DNA of 64,000 nucleotides from Enterobacter dykesii (GCF_008364625.2 NZ_CP126604.1:1-64000), one strand, 5' to 3'; numbered from the stretch's first letter, positions 33,952 to 43,808 are shown. The notes: generated by a model from the letters alone, not told the origin. Program-made: numbers and translations.

Positions 33952-34404
33952 ATGGTCTGGATAATGCTGGCAACGCTTGCCGTGGTGTTTGTGGTGGGAT
34001 TTCGCGTCCTGACCTCGGACTCCCGCCGCGCCATCAAACGTTTAAGCGAGCGTCTGGGGATCACCCCGATGCCGGTTGAGTCGATGATCGACCAGTTCGG
34101 TAAAACGCCCGGCAATGAGTTTATCCGTTATCTTGAACGCCCCGATGAGGCGCATCTGCAAAACGCGGCGCAGGTGCTGCTTATCTGGCAGGTGTGTATT
34201 GTTGATGGTAGTGAAGATAACCTGCACGCCTGGCACCGCATGCTGCGTAAAGCCCGCCTGGCCGCGCCCATTACCGATGCACAAATTCGTCTGGCGCTTG
34301 GCTTCATGCGCGAGATAGAGCCGGACCCGCAGGAGCTTAACGCCTTTCAGCTACGCTATAACCAGCTCTTCCTGCCGGAAGAGGGCGTGTTTTACCTGCA
34401 CTGA
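33952..34404 (+). CDS. yicN: YicN (DUF1198)
   Basis: 150-residue protein with one N-terminal membrane helix (about 2-20) and a soluble domain; SDSRRAIKRLSERLGITPMPVESM and the C-terminal LFLPEEGVFYLH are family signatures. Function unknown. ATG after AGGAGAACGC. Lies beside nepI as in E. coli. Confidence 0.92.
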   Translation: MVWIMLATLAVVFVVGFRVLTSDSRRAIKRLSERLGITPMPVESMIDQFGKTPGNEFIRYLERPDEAHLQNAAQVLLIWQVCIVDGSEDNLHAWHRMLRKARLAAPITDAQIRLALGFMREIEPDPQELNAFQLRYNQLFLPEEGVFYLH

Positions 34405-34506
34405 TCCCCTGTAAAAACGACAAAAGTTGTCAAATCGTTAAATTCGTCACACTTTTGATGATAAACTGCGCGACTTTTCCGCACGTTTTTATCTTCAGGT
34501 GACGCC

Positions 34507-35697
34507 ATGACAGAACATATCCAGCCCACGACCAGACCGCAGACCAAAGAGGTTTCACGCCCCAACTGGTCGGCGGTTTTCTCCGTGGCGTTCTGCGTCG
34601 CCTGCCTGATTACCGTTGAGTTTCTGCCGGTGAGCCTGCTGACGCCGATGGCGCAGGATCTGGGCATTTCCGAAGGCGTGGCGGGGCAGTCCGTCACCGT
34701 CACCGCCTTCGTGGCGATGTTCGCCAGCCTGTTTATCACCCAGGTGATTGGCACTATCGACCGCCGCAAGGTGGTCATCCTGTTCAGCGTGCTGCTGACG
34801 CTCTCCTGCCTGCTGGTCTCCTTTGCGGAAAGCTTTACCCTGCTGCTGCTGGGGCGCGCCTGCCTGGGACTGGGATTAGGCGGCTTCTGGGCGATGTCGG
34901 CCTCGCTCACCATGCGCCTGGTGCCCGCGCGGACGGTACCAAAAGCGCTTTCCGTTATCTTCGGTGCGGTCTCTATCGCGCTGGTGATTGCCGCGCCGCT
35001 GGGCAGCTTCCTGGGCGGGATTATCGGCTGGCGTAACGTCTTTAACGCCGCGGCGGTGATGGGCGTGCTGTGTATTATCTGGGTGTGGAAGGCGCTGCCG
35101 TCCCTGCCGGGCGAAGCGGCGCACCATAAGCAGAACATGTTCGCGCTGCTGAAGCGCCCCGGCGTGCTGGCGGGGATGACCGCGATCTTTATGGCCTTTG
35201 CCGGGCAGTTTGCCTTCTTTACCTATATCCGCCCGGTGTTTATGAACATGGCGGGCTTTGACGTAGACGGCCTGACGCTGGTGCTGCTGAGCTTCGGTAT
35301 CGCCAGCTTTGTCGGCACGTCGCTGTCTTCGCAGTTCCTGAAACGTTCCCTGAAGGTGGCGCTGGCGGGTGCGCCGCTGGTGCTGGCGGCGAGCGCGGCG
35401 GTGCTGGTGCTGTGGGGCAGCGATAAGTGGGTCGCGTCTGCCATTGCGATTATCTGGGGCTTTGCCTTTGCGCTGGTGCCGGTGGGCTGGTCGACGTGGA
35501 TCACCCGAACGCTGGCCGATCAGGCGGAAAAAGCCGGGTCGATTCAGGTGGCGGTGATCCAGCTGGCGAATACCTGCGGTGCGGCCATTGGCGGCGTGGC
35601 GCTCGACCATCTGGGGCTGACATCGCCGCTGGTACTTTCCGGTACGCTGATGCTGCTGACTGCGCTGCTGGTGGCGGGGAAGGTTAAGGCGAAGTAG
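34507..35697 (+). CDS. nepI: Purine ribonucleoside efflux pump NepI
   Basis: 396-residue MFS exporter (DHA1 family); E. coli NepI exports inosine and related ribonucleosides. Twelve predicted helices, with the motif [17 protein letters not shown] after helix 2 and the [20 protein letters not shown] segment in helix 4 that is near-identical across this family. It has its own upstream gap of 100 bases. Confidence 0.95.
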   Translation: MTEHIQPTTRPQTKEVSRPNWSAVFSVAFCVACLITVEFLPVSLLTPMAQDLGISEGVAGQSVTVTAFVAMFASLFITQVIGTIDRRKVVILFSVLLTLSCLLVSFAESFTLLLLGRACLGLGLGGFWAMSASLTMRLVPARTVPKALSVIFGAVSIALVIAAPLGSFLGGIIGWRNVFNAAAVMGVLCIIWVWKALPSLPGEAAHHKQNMFALLKRPGVLAGMTAIFMAFAGQFAFFTYIRPVFMNMAGFDVDGLTLVLLSFGIASFVGTSLSSQFLKRSLKVALAGAPLVLAASAAVLVLWGSDKWVASAIAIIWGFAFALVPVGWSTWITRTLADQAEKAGSIQVAVIQLANTCGAAIGGVALDHLGLTSPLVLSGTLMLLTALLVAGKVKAK

Positions 35698-35706
35698 TGC
35701 TTTTCT

Positions 35707-35742
35707 CCCTCTCCCGTGGGAGAGGGTTGGGGTGAGGGCATC
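35707..35742. repeat. Intergenic palindromic repeat, copy B
   Basis: CCCTCTCCC(gt)GGGAGAGGG followed by TTGGGGTGAGGGCATCA; inverted relative to copies A and C. Lies between the convergent ends of nepI and yicL. Confidence 0.85.
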
Positions 35743-35745
35743 AGG

Positions 35746-36651
35746 CTACGCCGATGCCTTAACCCTTCTACGTGAATCCATCGAAATCAGCACCACCGAC
35801 GATACAATCAGCAGCGTGCCCAGCCAGTCCGGCAGGGTGAACGCCACGCCCAGTAAAATCACCGACAGCAACGCGCTGCTCAGCGGCTCGGCGCAGCTCA
35901 GAATGCTCGCCTTCGGCCCGCCAATCATCTGCGCGCCTTTTAGATACAGGCTGAACGTCAGCGCGGTGCCGATCACCACCAGATAGAAAAACGCCAGCAG
36001 CAGGCTGCCGTCAATCACGAAGGTCGTCCCGCGCCCGGCGTAGAACGGCGTCAACATCAATCCGGCAATCAACATACTCCAGCCGACAATCGGCAATGTG
36101 CCATAGCGGGCGATCAGCGTCGACGGATAGGTGGTGTAAAACGCCGCGGCAAACGCCGAGGCGATACCGAAGAACAGCGCGGCAGGCGAGATGGAGAGCG
36201 AGGTTGGGTCGCCGTGGGTGACCAGCAGGAACGTCCCGACAAGGGATGTCACAATCGCGGACAAAACAAACACGCCGGGGCGCTTTTTCCGCGCCAGGGC
36301 AAACCACGCCACGATAATGGTTGGCGATAGGAACTGCAGCACGGTAGCGGTCGCCGCGTTGGATTTTTCAATCGTCAGCAGGAAAGTGAGCTGCACGGTA
36401 AGCGCGCCGACCAGCGAGAAAAACAGCAGGCTGAGTGCGTCTTTGCGCTGCTTGATGACCGAGAATATCTTGTCGCCGTGAACGAAAGAAAGCGTCAGGA
36501 GGATCACGCCGGTAAACAGCAGGCGAACCATGGTCAGGTAAGGCGAAGAAATGTGGCTTTTCTCCATGATGTACTGCGCGCAAACGCCGGAACTGCCCCA
36601 TAAAACGGCGGCGATCAGAACGTTCAGCATCCCTTTACGTGTGGAACCCAT
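35746..36651 (-). CDS. yicL: YicL, EamA-family permease
   Basis: 301-residue inner-membrane protein with ten predicted helices in two EamA repeats. The N-terminus [22 protein letters not shown] and inner [20 protein letters not shown] are those of E. coli YicL. Substrate unknown. ATG at 36651 follows AGGGGAGAAA. Copies B and C of the intergenic repeat flank it. Confidence 0.93.
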   Translation of the reverse strand: MGSTRKGMLNVLIAAVLWGSSGVCAQYIMEKSHISSPYLTMVRLLFTGVILLTLSFVHGDKIFSVIKQRKDALSLLFFSLVGALTVQLTFLLTIEKSNAATATVLQFLSPTIIVAWFALARKKRPGVFVLSAIVTSLVGTFLLVTHGDPTSLSISPAALFFGIASAFAAAFYTTYPSTLIARYGTLPIVGWSMLIAGLMLTPFYAGRGTTFVIDGSLLLAFFYLVVIGTALTFSLYLKGAQMIGGPKASILSCAEPLSSALLSVILLGVAFTLPDWLGTLLIVSSVVLISMDSRRRVKASA

Positions 36652-36711
36652 TTTCTCCCCTGCTATGTTGTCGTTTATTCGGTCAACAGCATAGCATGAT
36701 AGCGTGCGCTC

Positions 36712-36748
36712 TGATGCCCTCACCCCAGCCATCTCCCACGGGAGAGGG
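36712..36748. repeat. Intergenic palindromic repeat, copy C
   Basis: TGATGCCCTCACCCCAGCC then ATCTCCC(ac)GGGAGAGGG; same orientation as copy A, opposite to copy B. Confidence 0.85.
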
Positions 36749-36756
36749 AGCAAACA

Positions 36757-36783
36757 CAAAAAACGGCAACTCTCGTTGCCGTT
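36757..36783 (-). terminator. Beta-glucoside operon terminator
   Basis: On the minus strand AACGGCAAC-gaga-GTTGCCGTT followed by TTTTTTG, 15 bases after the porin stop. Confidence 0.92.
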
Positions 36784-36798
36784 TTGCTTCTACCTTGC

Positions 36799-38178
36799 TT
36801 AGAACCACGCCTCCCACATCGCGCCGACGTTGAAGTCGTCGAGGGTTTCGTCTTTGGTGTTGTTCACGCGCGCGGTGCGTGCGTTATCCACTTTGCCGCC
36901 GGTCACGTAGAAGCGCAGCATCGGACGGAACTCCGGCCCCATGGCGATAGACATGTTCTGCGACAGGGTCAGCTTCCAGCCCTTGTTGTCGCCGCCGTTG
37001 TCGTAATCCACATGTTGCCAGCCTGCTTCCAGCCAGGTGGAGTGAACGTCGTTCCACCAGTGCATCGGACGCACGATGGCGTTGTAGTTCTTACGGTTAT
37101 CGGTCTTATCGCGGCTATTGTCGTAATCGTGGAAGGCGAGGATGTACTCCACCTGCGTCGCCTGGGTGAATTTGTACAGCCCTTCGAAGCTGGCGTAGAC
37201 CGTGGTCAGGTCCTCGGTTTTATTGAACACGCTGTTGTCCGCGTTATCGGAGTAGCGGGCAATCACCTTGTTCACGCCGCTGTCATTGGTGTGGCTCAGC
37301 ACCACGCCGCCCTGCCACGCGTTCAGACGCTCGTCGCTCTCCACCGCTTTGGAGTCAAAGCCGTAGTTGGCGTACAGCTCCATGTCGATCGGGCCGAGCT
37401 TCATGCCGTGGATTTTTGAGGTCGCGGCGTAGTTGCCTTTGTCGCCCGTGCCGGAACCGCCGGTACAGGTGATGCGCGACGGGTTGGCTTCATCTTCCAT
37501 CACTTCCGGGCTACAGGATTCCACCGCCGCCACGGCGGCGACGTCAAACTGCACGCCGCCGATGTCGAAGTTCTTCACCCCGGCGCCCTGGCCGTCGTGG
37601 TTCATCCAGAAGTAATCGTTGATGCCCTGCTGCGGACGCTGGTGGAAGTCACGCCCGGCCCAGAAATAGGCGTTCGGGTTGGAGGCCATAATGTTGGTCA
37701 CCCCCGCGTAGGCTTTTTTCAGGTTAACTTCGTCGCCCCAGTGGTCGATCATCACGTTGATATCCCAGATGGCGCCGTTTTCACCCTTGAAGGCCTTGGA
37801 GAGCTGGAATTCCCCGCCGTTGCCTTCGTTGCCCAGACGACCAATGGCGGACGCGCCGTTGTAGGAACCGTCCACCGCCACGTATTTCTGATCGGCGGCC
37901 TGGAAGTGCGCGCCGTAGCGGGCATAGCCGGTAAATTTAACCCCGAACGGGATCGCCATATCCGGGGATTGTGCCGCGCTTTGCGGCTCTGTCACCACGT
38001 CCGCTTTTTTCGCGACCGCCGCATCCATTTTAGCCTGACGTTCGGCCAGGGCTTTATCCACCGCTTTCGCCACAATGGCGTCGATTTGCTCCTGGGTGAA
38101 TTCCTGTGCGAGCACGGAAATTGGGCAAAGCGCGGCGATAACTGCCATGGTTAATGGAAGTTTTTTAATCGTATTCAT
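36799..38178 (-). CDS. LamB/BglH-type carbohydrate porin
   Basis: 459-residue outer-membrane protein. Signal peptide 1-24 (cleaved after VLA), a charged helical periplasmic segment with coiled-coil character (about 26-62), and an 18-strand maltoporin-type barrel ending in the usual C-terminal Phe (MWEAWF). Motifs GYARYGAHF and FWAGRDFHQR are conserved in LamB/BglH/ScrY. Two Cys in a surface-loop segment (ESCSPEV...ITCTGG) may form a disulfide. Last gene of the operon, presumably letting beta-glucosides through the outer membrane. Confidence 0.9.
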   Translation of the reverse strand: MNTIKKLPLTMAVIAALCPISVLAQEFTQEQIDAIVAKAVDKALAERQAKMDAAVAKKADVVTEPQSAAQSPDMAIPFGVKFTGYARYGAHFQAADQKYVAVDGSYNGASAIGRLGNEGNGGEFQLSKAFKGENGAIWDINVMIDHWGDEVNLKKAYAGVTNIMASNPNAYFWAGRDFHQRPQQGINDYFWMNHDGQGAGVKNFDIGGVQFDVAAVAAVESCSPEVMEDEANPSRITCTGGSGTGDKGNYAATSKIHGMKLGPIDMELYANYGFDSKAVESDERLNAWQGGVVLSHTNDSGVNKVIARYSDNADNSVFNKTEDLTTVYASFEGLYKFTQATQVEYILAFHDYDNSRDKTDNRKNYNAIVRPMHWWNDVHSTWLEAGWQHVDYDNGGDNKGWKLTLSQNMSIAMGPEFRPMLRFYVTGGKVDNARTARVNNTKDETLDDFNVGAMWEAWF

Positions 38179-38314
38179 GGTTATCTCAATATAGTTTAAT
38201 TTTATTCAGACAATAACCATCCCGCTCCGATCTGACAGAGTATGTCGCTATCATCAGAACAAGTGGATCTCTATTTAGGGTACAGAGGTATTACAATAAT
38301 TATTTCGCCATAGA

Positions 38315-38623
38315 TTATCTCTGGTATAAATGAATAATTTCTTCGGACAGTTCACGCGCTAATAAGGAATTCATTAAGTGATCCTGCGCGTGCACCATAA
38401 TTAACGTCATCGGCTGGCGGCCTTCGCCCGCATCCTGCTCGATCAGTTTGGTCTGCATCTTGTGCGCCTGGCGCGCGTAGCCATCGGCTTCGCGCAGCAG
38501 GCTTTTGGCTTCGTCAATGTTGCCCTGGCGCGCCGCGTGCAGGGCTTCAAAGCACAGGCTGCGGGACTGTCCGGCATTGACGATAATTTCCATTACGGCT
38601 TCTTCTAGTGCGATCATCATCAT
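38315..38623 (-). CDS. PTS lactose/cellobiose-type EIIA
   Basis: 102-residue helical EIIA protein. The phosphorylated His is His78 in VHAQDHLM, the signature of the lactose/cellobiose class. It passes phosphate from HPr to the EIIB at 41354. The start is one of three tandem ATGs (38623, 38620, 38617); the first overlaps the GH1 stop as TAATG, favouring coupling. 136 bases separate it from the porin. Confidence 0.94.
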   Translation of the reverse strand: MMMIALEEAVMEIIVNAGQSRSLCFEALHAARQGNIDEAKSLLREADGYARQAHKMQTKLIEQDAGEGRQPMTLIMVHAQDHLMNSLLARELSEEIIHLYQR

Positions 38624-39999
38624 TACTCTTTTTCAAAACTATTATTTAATGCGGTGGCGGCAAACCACTCTCCGCTTTTCTTAATGGTGCGTTTCTGCGT
38701 CTCTAAATCGAGCTGGATAAATCCGTAGCGATTTTTATAGGCATTACACCACGACCAGTTATCAATAAACGTCCACATATGGTAACCGAGACAATTGCAC
38801 CCTTCGCTAATACCCTTATGCAGCCAGGCTAAATGTTCGGAAATAAACTCGATGCGGTACCGATCGTTTATCTGGCCATTTTCAATAAAGCGCTGCTCGT
38901 TTTCGACGCCCATGCCGTTTTCAGAAATAAAGCAGCGAGGGTTGCCGTAATTGTCGCGCAGGTTAACCAGAATATCGTAAATACCCGGCTCGTAGATTTC
39001 CCAGCCGCGGTACGGGTTCATCTTGCGGCCCGGCATCTCGTAGCTATCAAAGAACCACTCCGGCATAAACGGCGCCTGCGGGTTCACCGCGCTGTCGCGG
39101 CACTTCACGCGACGCGGCTGATAGTAGTTAATGCCGAGCAGGTCGATTTTCCCTTCCGCAATCAGAAAACCGTCTTCCGGCTTGCAGGCGGGAAGCTGAT
39201 CGTAAGATTTCAGTAACGCCACCAGATCCGCCGGGTATTCGCCGCGCAGAACCGGGTCAAGGAAGCTGCGGTTAAACATCAGATCTGTAACGTGTGCCGC
39301 CTTCAAGTCCGCCGGGTTCTGCGAGCGCGGATAGGACGGCGTCAGGTTCAACACGATGCCAATTTCCCCCGCGTAATGCCCGGCGCGGTAGGCCTGCACC
39401 GCCTTCGCATGGGCCAGCACGGTGTGATACGCCACGGTGGCTGCCCGACGAAAATCCACCACGTTCGGGTAGTGGAAGTCGTACAGATAACCGCCTTCCA
39501 CCGGCACGATCGGCTCGTTGAAGGTAAACCAGTGCAGCACGCGGTCACCAAACAGCTCGAAGCAAAGCAGAGCATAGCGGGCGTAAGCCTCCACCACGTC
39601 GCGGTTTTCCCAGCCGCCGATTTCCTGCATCGCCATCGGCATGTCGAAATGGAACAGGGTCATAAACGGCGTGATGCCCTGTTCATTCAGCTCATCAATG
39701 ACCTGATTGTAAAAATCGACCGCGTCCGGGTTCACTTCACCGATACCGTCGGGGATCAGGCGCGCCCAGCTAATCGAGGTGCGAAAGCTGTTGTGGTTCA
39801 GCTGCTTTAACAGCTGAATGTCCGTTTTCCAGTGCTGATAAAACGTGGAGGTCTGCTGCGGCCCCACGCCGTTGTGAAAACGGTTCGGCTCGCGGGCAAA
39901 CCAGTAATCCCACGTGGTTTCCCCCTCTCTTGCCCCTTCGGTCTGGAGAGCAGAGCTTGCGCTGCCCCACCAGAAGTTATCGGGAAATGCGTATTTCAT
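38623..39999 (-). CDS. 6-phospho-beta-glucosidase (GH1)
   Basis: Cytoplasmic enzyme hydrolysing the 6-phospho-beta-glucosides made by this PTS. 458 residues; acid/base Glu162 in TFNEP and nucleophile Glu360 in ISENG are both present, as is the N-terminal FWWGSASSALQTEG. The substrate could be cellobiose, arbutin, salicin or a related aryl-glucoside; sequence alone does not decide. ATG after AAGAGGAAGAGTC; 17 bases follow the EIIC gene. Confidence 0.94.
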   Translation of the reverse strand: MKYAFPDNFWWGSASSALQTEGAREGETTWDYWFAREPNRFHNGVGPQQTSTFYQHWKTDIQLLKQLNHNSFRTSISWARLIPDGIGEVNPDAVDFYNQVIDELNEQGITPFMTLFHFDMPMAMQEIGGWENRDVVEAYARYALLCFELFGDRVLHWFTFNEPIVPVEGGYLYDFHYPNVVDFRRAATVAYHTVLAHAKAVQAYRAGHYAGEIGIVLNLTPSYPRSQNPADLKAAHVTDLMFNRSFLDPVLRGEYPADLVALLKSYDQLPACKPEDGFLIAEGKIDLLGINYYQPRRVKCRDSAVNPQAPFMPEWFFDSYEMPGRKMNPYRGWEIYEPGIYDILVNLRDNYGNPRCFISENGMGVENEQRFIENGQINDRYRIEFISEHLAWLHKGISEGCNCLGYHMWTFIDNWSWCNAYKNRYGFIQLDLETQKRTIKKSGEWFAATALNNSFEKE

Positions 40000-40016
40000 G
40001 ACTCTTCCTCTTTGAC

Positions 40017-41342
40017 TTAATTGCTGGCGGTCTCGGCGGCACCGACGGTTGCCTGGGCCTTCTGCTCTTCGTTTTTGATGAGCGTACGCTCATAGGCGCG
40101 CAGGAATGGCAGGTACATCAGCGCGGACATCACCATACAGACCAGGCACATCACCACCGGGCTCAGCGCCCAGTTCGCCGCCCACGAGGCGCCAATCGGT
40201 GCAGGGGTGGTCCACGGGGTTAACGAGACGACCTGCGCCAGCCAGCCGAGCCTGGTTGCCGCGTACGCCAGGCAGGCGTTAACCAGCGGAACGAACACGA
40301 ACGGGATAAACAGCATCGGGTTCATGATGATCGGCGCGCCGAACAGAATCGGTTCGTTGATGTTAAAGAAGCTCGGCACAACGCCCATTTTGCCGATGGT
40401 GCGCAGGTGGGTAACGCGGCTGCGCAGCAGCAGGAACGCCAGCGGCAGCGTGGAGCCTACGCCGCCAATCAGCAGGTAGTGATCCCAGAAGCCCTGGAGG
40501 TAAACGTGCGGCAGCGCCGCGCCGGCCGCCAGCGCCGCCTGGTTTGCCGAGAGGTTCGCCATCCAGAACGGGTTCATGATGCCGGTGACGATCAGCGAGC
40601 CGTGAATACCTGCGAACCAGAAGATCTGGCACAGCAGCACGGAGAGCAGAATGGCTGGCAGGGAGTCAGAGGCAGACACCAGCGGCTCCAGCAGGTGCAT
40701 GATCGCCTGCGGGATAATCATCCCGGTTTGCGCTTCAATGAACAGGTTCAGCGGGTGCAGCGTGCCGATCACCACCATCACCGGGATCAGGATTTCAAAC
40801 GAGCGCGCCACGCCGGTCGGGACTTCCTTCGGCAGGCGAATGGTCACGTTGTTCTGTTTCAGCCACGCGTAGACGCGGGTAGCGTAAATGGCGGTGATCA
40901 GCGCGGTAAAAATCCCCTGGCCGGAGAGGTACTGGGTCGAGATCTTGCCGTCGGCATACGGCGCGGCGACCAGCAGGAAGGCCATAAAGGCCAGCAGGCC
41001 GGACATCACCGGGTCGAGGTTGAACTGACGCCCCAGGCTTGCCCCAATCCCCACCGAAATGAAGAAGGTCATCACCCCCATGCTGAGGTTAAACGGCAGC
41101 ATCAGCTGTTCGCGGTAGGTCTGGGAGAAATCCAGCCAGCCGCGGGCGAAGCTGTTGGTGGTATCCGCCGAGAACGGTGGGAAGATGAACACCAGCATAA
41201 ACGAGCCGATGATCATAAACGGCAGCGCGGCGGTAAAGCCGTCGCGGATGGCAATCACGTACTTTTGCTGACCCAGCTTCGCGGCCAGCGGAGTAATTGA
41301 CTGCTCAATCACCGCGACCATGGATTGATATAACGAACTCAT
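40017..41342 (-). CDS. PTS lactose/cellobiose-type EIIC permease
   Basis: 441-residue membrane transporter of the EIIC Lac/Cel family with about ten hydrophobic segments, the periplasmic/substrate motif FWFAGIHGS and the conserved NINEPILFG loop. It needs the separate EIIB and EIIA of this operon. ATG after AAAAGGTG. The C-terminal tail is hydrophilic (about 415-441). Confidence 0.94.
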   Translation of the reverse strand: MSSLYQSMVAVIEQSITPLAAKLGQQKYVIAIRDGFTAALPFMIIGSFMLVFIFPPFSADTTNSFARGWLDFSQTYREQLMLPFNLSMGVMTFFISVGIGASLGRQFNLDPVMSGLLAFMAFLLVAAPYADGKISTQYLSGQGIFTALITAIYATRVYAWLKQNNVTIRLPKEVPTGVARSFEILIPVMVVIGTLHPLNLFIEAQTGMIIPQAIMHLLEPLVSASDSLPAILLSVLLCQIFWFAGIHGSLIVTGIMNPFWMANLSANQAALAAGAALPHVYLQGFWDHYLLIGGVGSTLPLAFLLLRSRVTHLRTIGKMGVVPSFFNINEPILFGAPIIMNPMLFIPFVFVPLVNACLAYAATRLGWLAQVVSLTPWTTPAPIGASWAANWALSPVVMCLVCMVMSALMYLPFLRAYERTLIKNEEQKAQATVGAAETASN

Positions 41343-41353
41343 GTGAACACCTT

Positions 41354-41668
41354 TTAGTGTGCCGCTTCGATGAGCGACAGAGCATAGTCCAGTACTTTAT
41401 CGCCACGCTGCATGCCGTAGTCCATCATATCGATGGGCTGCACCGGAATGCCTTGCGTCGCCGCCTTGTCTGAGAGTGTCTGTAACATGTATTTCACTTG
41501 CGGTCCGAGAAGTACCACCTGGTATTGCGGAAACTGCGTATCAAATTCGGAAACGCCGTACGCATCAATCTTCACCGGCAAACCACGTTCTTTCGCGACA
41601 TCGACCATTTTGCTGACCAGCAGGCTGGTGGACATCCCGGCAGAGCAGCACAGCATAATTTTGAACAT
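41354..41668 (-). CDS. PTS lactose/cellobiose-type EIIB
   Basis: 104-residue EIIB with the phosphate-accepting Cys8 in the P-loop CCSAGMSTSLL (second Cys of the pair, equivalent to Cys10 of ChbB). ATG 41668 is preferred to an upstream TTG. First gene of the EIIB-EIIC-GH1-EIIA-porin operon; an operator and promoter lie just upstream. Confidence 0.94.
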   Translation of the reverse strand: MFKIMLCCSAGMSTSLLVSKMVDVAKERGLPVKIDAYGVSEFDTQFPQYQVVLLGPQVKYMLQTLSDKAATQGIPVQPIDMMDYGMQRGDKVLDYALSLIEAAH

Positions 41669-41716
41669 CGACAACCATCCTCTAAATGTAAAAAGTTATT
41701 GCGAGGATGATTGGAC

Positions 41717-41903
41717 ATTATACGGAAACCGGTTTCCATTCATAAAAGACAGAAGTGTGACAACCATCAAGATCCCTTACTTATGAGACTAATTAACCCG
41801 ATGTGCGTCACATAATTTGGCTGTTTTGACATCATTTGGAGTGGAAACGGAAAATCGGTTTCCATGAAAAACGGAAACGGATATACTCCGTTCTGGCTAT
41901 AAT
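41717..41903. promoter_or_regulatory. Divergent promoters and LacI-type operators of the beta-glucoside operon
   Basis: A perfect palindrome GGAAACCGGTTTCC lies at 41724-41737, directly behind a minus-strand -10 TATAAT (41717-41722). A second imperfect copy GGAAAATCGGTTTCC lies at 41849-41863, with half sites GGAAAC at 41843 and 41873. The regulator's own promoter has TATAAT at 41898-41903. The pattern predicts repression of both directions by the adjacent LacI-family protein. TGTGA at 41756-41760 with a degenerate right half is a weak CRP candidate. Confidence 0.85.
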
Positions 41904-41961
41904 GTGAGCCGAAGCGGTGATGGAATTTGCAGGCGCGAGGTAAGCCTGCCAGGGGAAAGAG

Positions 41962-42912
41962 ATGTCGACAATCAATGATGTATCACGTCTTGCCGGGGTG
42001 TCTAAAGCCACGGTATCGCGAGTGTTGAGTGGGTCGCGTGGCGTAAAGGAAGCCAGCCGTCAGGCCGTACTGAAAGCGGTGGATGAGCTGAACTACCGGC
42101 CTAACGTGATTGCCCAGTCGCTGCTGAGCCAGTCGACGGGCTGTATCGGGGTCATTTGCGCGCAGGAAAATATTAACCAAACCACCGGATATCTCTACGC
42201 GCTGGAAAAACAGCTCAGCCAGCATCAAAAACACCTCCTGCTGCGCTTCGCGCACAGCAAAGCGGAAGTGATGCACGCCCTTGAAGAACTCTCCTGCGGG
42301 CTTTGCGATGACATCCTGGTGATTGGCGCCCGTTTCCCGCTGGACGTGGAGATGGATAACGTTATTCTGGTGGACTGCATGGAGTCTGATAACGCCAACA
42401 GCATTCAGTTCGATCACGCCTTTGCCGCCGAAACCGCCTGTAACTACCTTACCAGCCAGGGGCGTCGGCAGATTGCGCTGATCCACCCTCACGGCAGCGG
42501 TTTTGCCGACCAGGTGCTTCTCGGCTACAAGCATGCGCTGGAGAAAAATTTCCTGCCCTTCAATCGCAACCTTGTCTTTATGGACGCGACCTCCTCGTCC
42601 GTTGCGCTGCAGGAGCTGCTTAATAACGCCAGCACCCTGAACTTCAACGCGCTGCTGGTGGCGGACGAGCAGGAAGCCCAGCGGGTGATCCCGCAGCTGC
42701 AGGCGTTTAACAAATCGGTGCCGGACGACATCATGGTCTTCAGCCTTGCCGGATCGCTGCACCTGCCGGGTATTCCGGTGATCCCGGCGATTGAATATTC
42801 CATGGACGCGATGGCGGCGCGCATTGTGAGCTGGCTGACGGAGAAAACGCAGATGCTCGGGTCCTATGTTCTGCGCGGGGATCTCATCATTCCGGATATG
42901 CGGAAGCGCTGA
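41962..42912 (+). CDS. LacI-family repressor of the beta-glucoside operon
   Basis: 316-residue regulator: N-terminal HTH (TINDVSRLAGVSKATVSRVLSG) with hinge helix around 48-58 (NVIAQSLLSQ) and a periplasmic-binding-like sugar domain. It resembles AscG. Divergent from the PTS operon and next to GGAAA..TTTCC palindromes, which are typical LacI-family operators. The inducer is probably a phospho-beta-glucoside or beta-glucoside. Confidence 0.92.
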   Translation: MSTINDVSRLAGVSKATVSRVLSGSRGVKEASRQAVLKAVDELNYRPNVIAQSLLSQSTGCIGVICAQENINQTTGYLYALEKQLSQHQKHLLLRFAHSKAEVMHALEELSCGLCDDILVIGARFPLDVEMDNVILVDCMESDNANSIQFDHAFAAETACNYLTSQGRRQIALIHPHGSGFADQVLLGYKHALEKNFLPFNRNLVFMDATSSSVALQELLNNASTLNFNALLVADEQEAQRVIPQLQAFNKSVPDDIMVFSLAGSLHLPGIPVIPAIEYSMDAMAARIVSWLTEKTQMLGSYVLRGDLIIPDMRKR

Positions 42913-42940
42913 AAAAAGCGTGAAGCCCGGCTTCACGCTT
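42911..42940 (-). terminator. yicS terminator
   Basis: AAGCGTGAAGCC-c-GGCTTCACGCTT, a 12-bp perfect stem; on the minus strand it is followed by TTTTTTC, so it terminates yicS. The yicS stop codon is at its edge. It may also stop the convergent LacI transcript. Confidence 0.88.
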
Positions 42941-43235
42941 AATAATCCTCCATACAATCCACCTGACCAATCGCCCCCCAGTAGGCATCCAGGTTGTCGC
43001 GCTTCACGGCGGTAATGGCATTTTTGATCAGCAGCTGATTGGCCTCGGACGATAAAATCATCGCCTGCCAGGCTTTATCGCTCTGCTTTTTCTGTGGAGT
43101 GCAGGTTTTCTTAATATCTTTAAGGACCTGCTGCTTTATTTGCGCCTCTTTCGCAGGGTCATCCTTTTCCTGAGCATGGACAAACGCGGCGAAGAGCAGA
43201 CAAACCAGCAGGCAGACCAGGTGCGCGGCTTTCAT
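42939..43235 (-). CDS. yicS: YicS, small exported protein
   Basis: 98-residue protein with a signal peptide (cleavage after FVHA) and a mature part with two Cys (in KKTCTPQ and VDCMEDY) that could form a disulfide in the periplasm. The spacing of TCTP, KAW, YWGAIGQV and C matches E. coli YicS, also found beside nlpA. ATG 43235 follows GGGGG; upstream TTGs are ignored. Function unknown. Confidence 0.85.
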   Translation of the reverse strand: MKAAHLVCLLVCLLFAAFVHAQEKDDPAKEAQIKQQVLKDIKKTCTPQKKQSDKAWQAMILSSEANQLLIKNAITAVKRDNLDAYWGAIGQVDCMEDY

Positions 43236-43377
43236 CAACAACCCCCTTTCGAAGTCACAGGCTTCCCATGAAATATATCGTTACATTCAGTGTAGCGACG
43301 CCAGCCGAAAGTATGAATTTTCTCCAGGAGATCTGTGTGAGATAGTGAAGCGGCACAGATAACAAGGAGATAAAAAT

Positions 43378-43797
43378 ATGCACCTGAGCATTACTCATGC
43401 GGTTACGGCGCAGGAAAAAGAAGAGTTACTCGTCGGTCTGAGAGCCTTTAACGGACAGTTTATCGATCTGGCGAACTTTAGCGGCGACATTGGCGTTTAC
43501 GTGCGGGACGATAAAGGCACCATGCTCGGCGGGCTAATTGGGGTGCGTAAAGGCGACTGGCTGAATATCGACTTTCTCTGGGTGAGCGATGCCGTGCGTG
43601 GATCTGGCGTGGGCAGCCAGCTCATCAAAGCGGCCGAAGAGGAAGCCCGACGCAAAGGCTGCAAGCATGCGCTGGTCGACACCGCCAGCTTCCAGGCGCG
43701 CCCGTTCTATGAAAAACAGGGGTACCAGCTGCAGATGTCTTTGCAGGATTATCCGTACCCGGGCATGCAGCGACATTACCTCGCGAAAGCCCTTTAA
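43378..43797 (+). CDS. GNAT-family N-acetyltransferase
   Basis: 139-residue acetyltransferase; motif A is [27 protein letters not shown], with R-G-S-G-V-G binding acetyl-CoA, followed by the typical [10 protein letters not shown]. The DNA-flanked position between yicS and nlpA is an insertion relative to E. coli. ATG follows AAGGAGATAAAAAT. Substrate unknown. Confidence 0.88.
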   Translation: MHLSITHAVTAQEKEELLVGLRAFNGQFIDLANFSGDIGVYVRDDKGTMLGGLIGVRKGDWLNIDFLWVSDAVRGSGVGSQLIKAAEEEARRKGCKHALVDTASFQARPFYEKQGYQLQMSLQDYPYPGMQRHYLAKAL

Positions 43798-43808
43798 GCC
43801 CTGAATCT

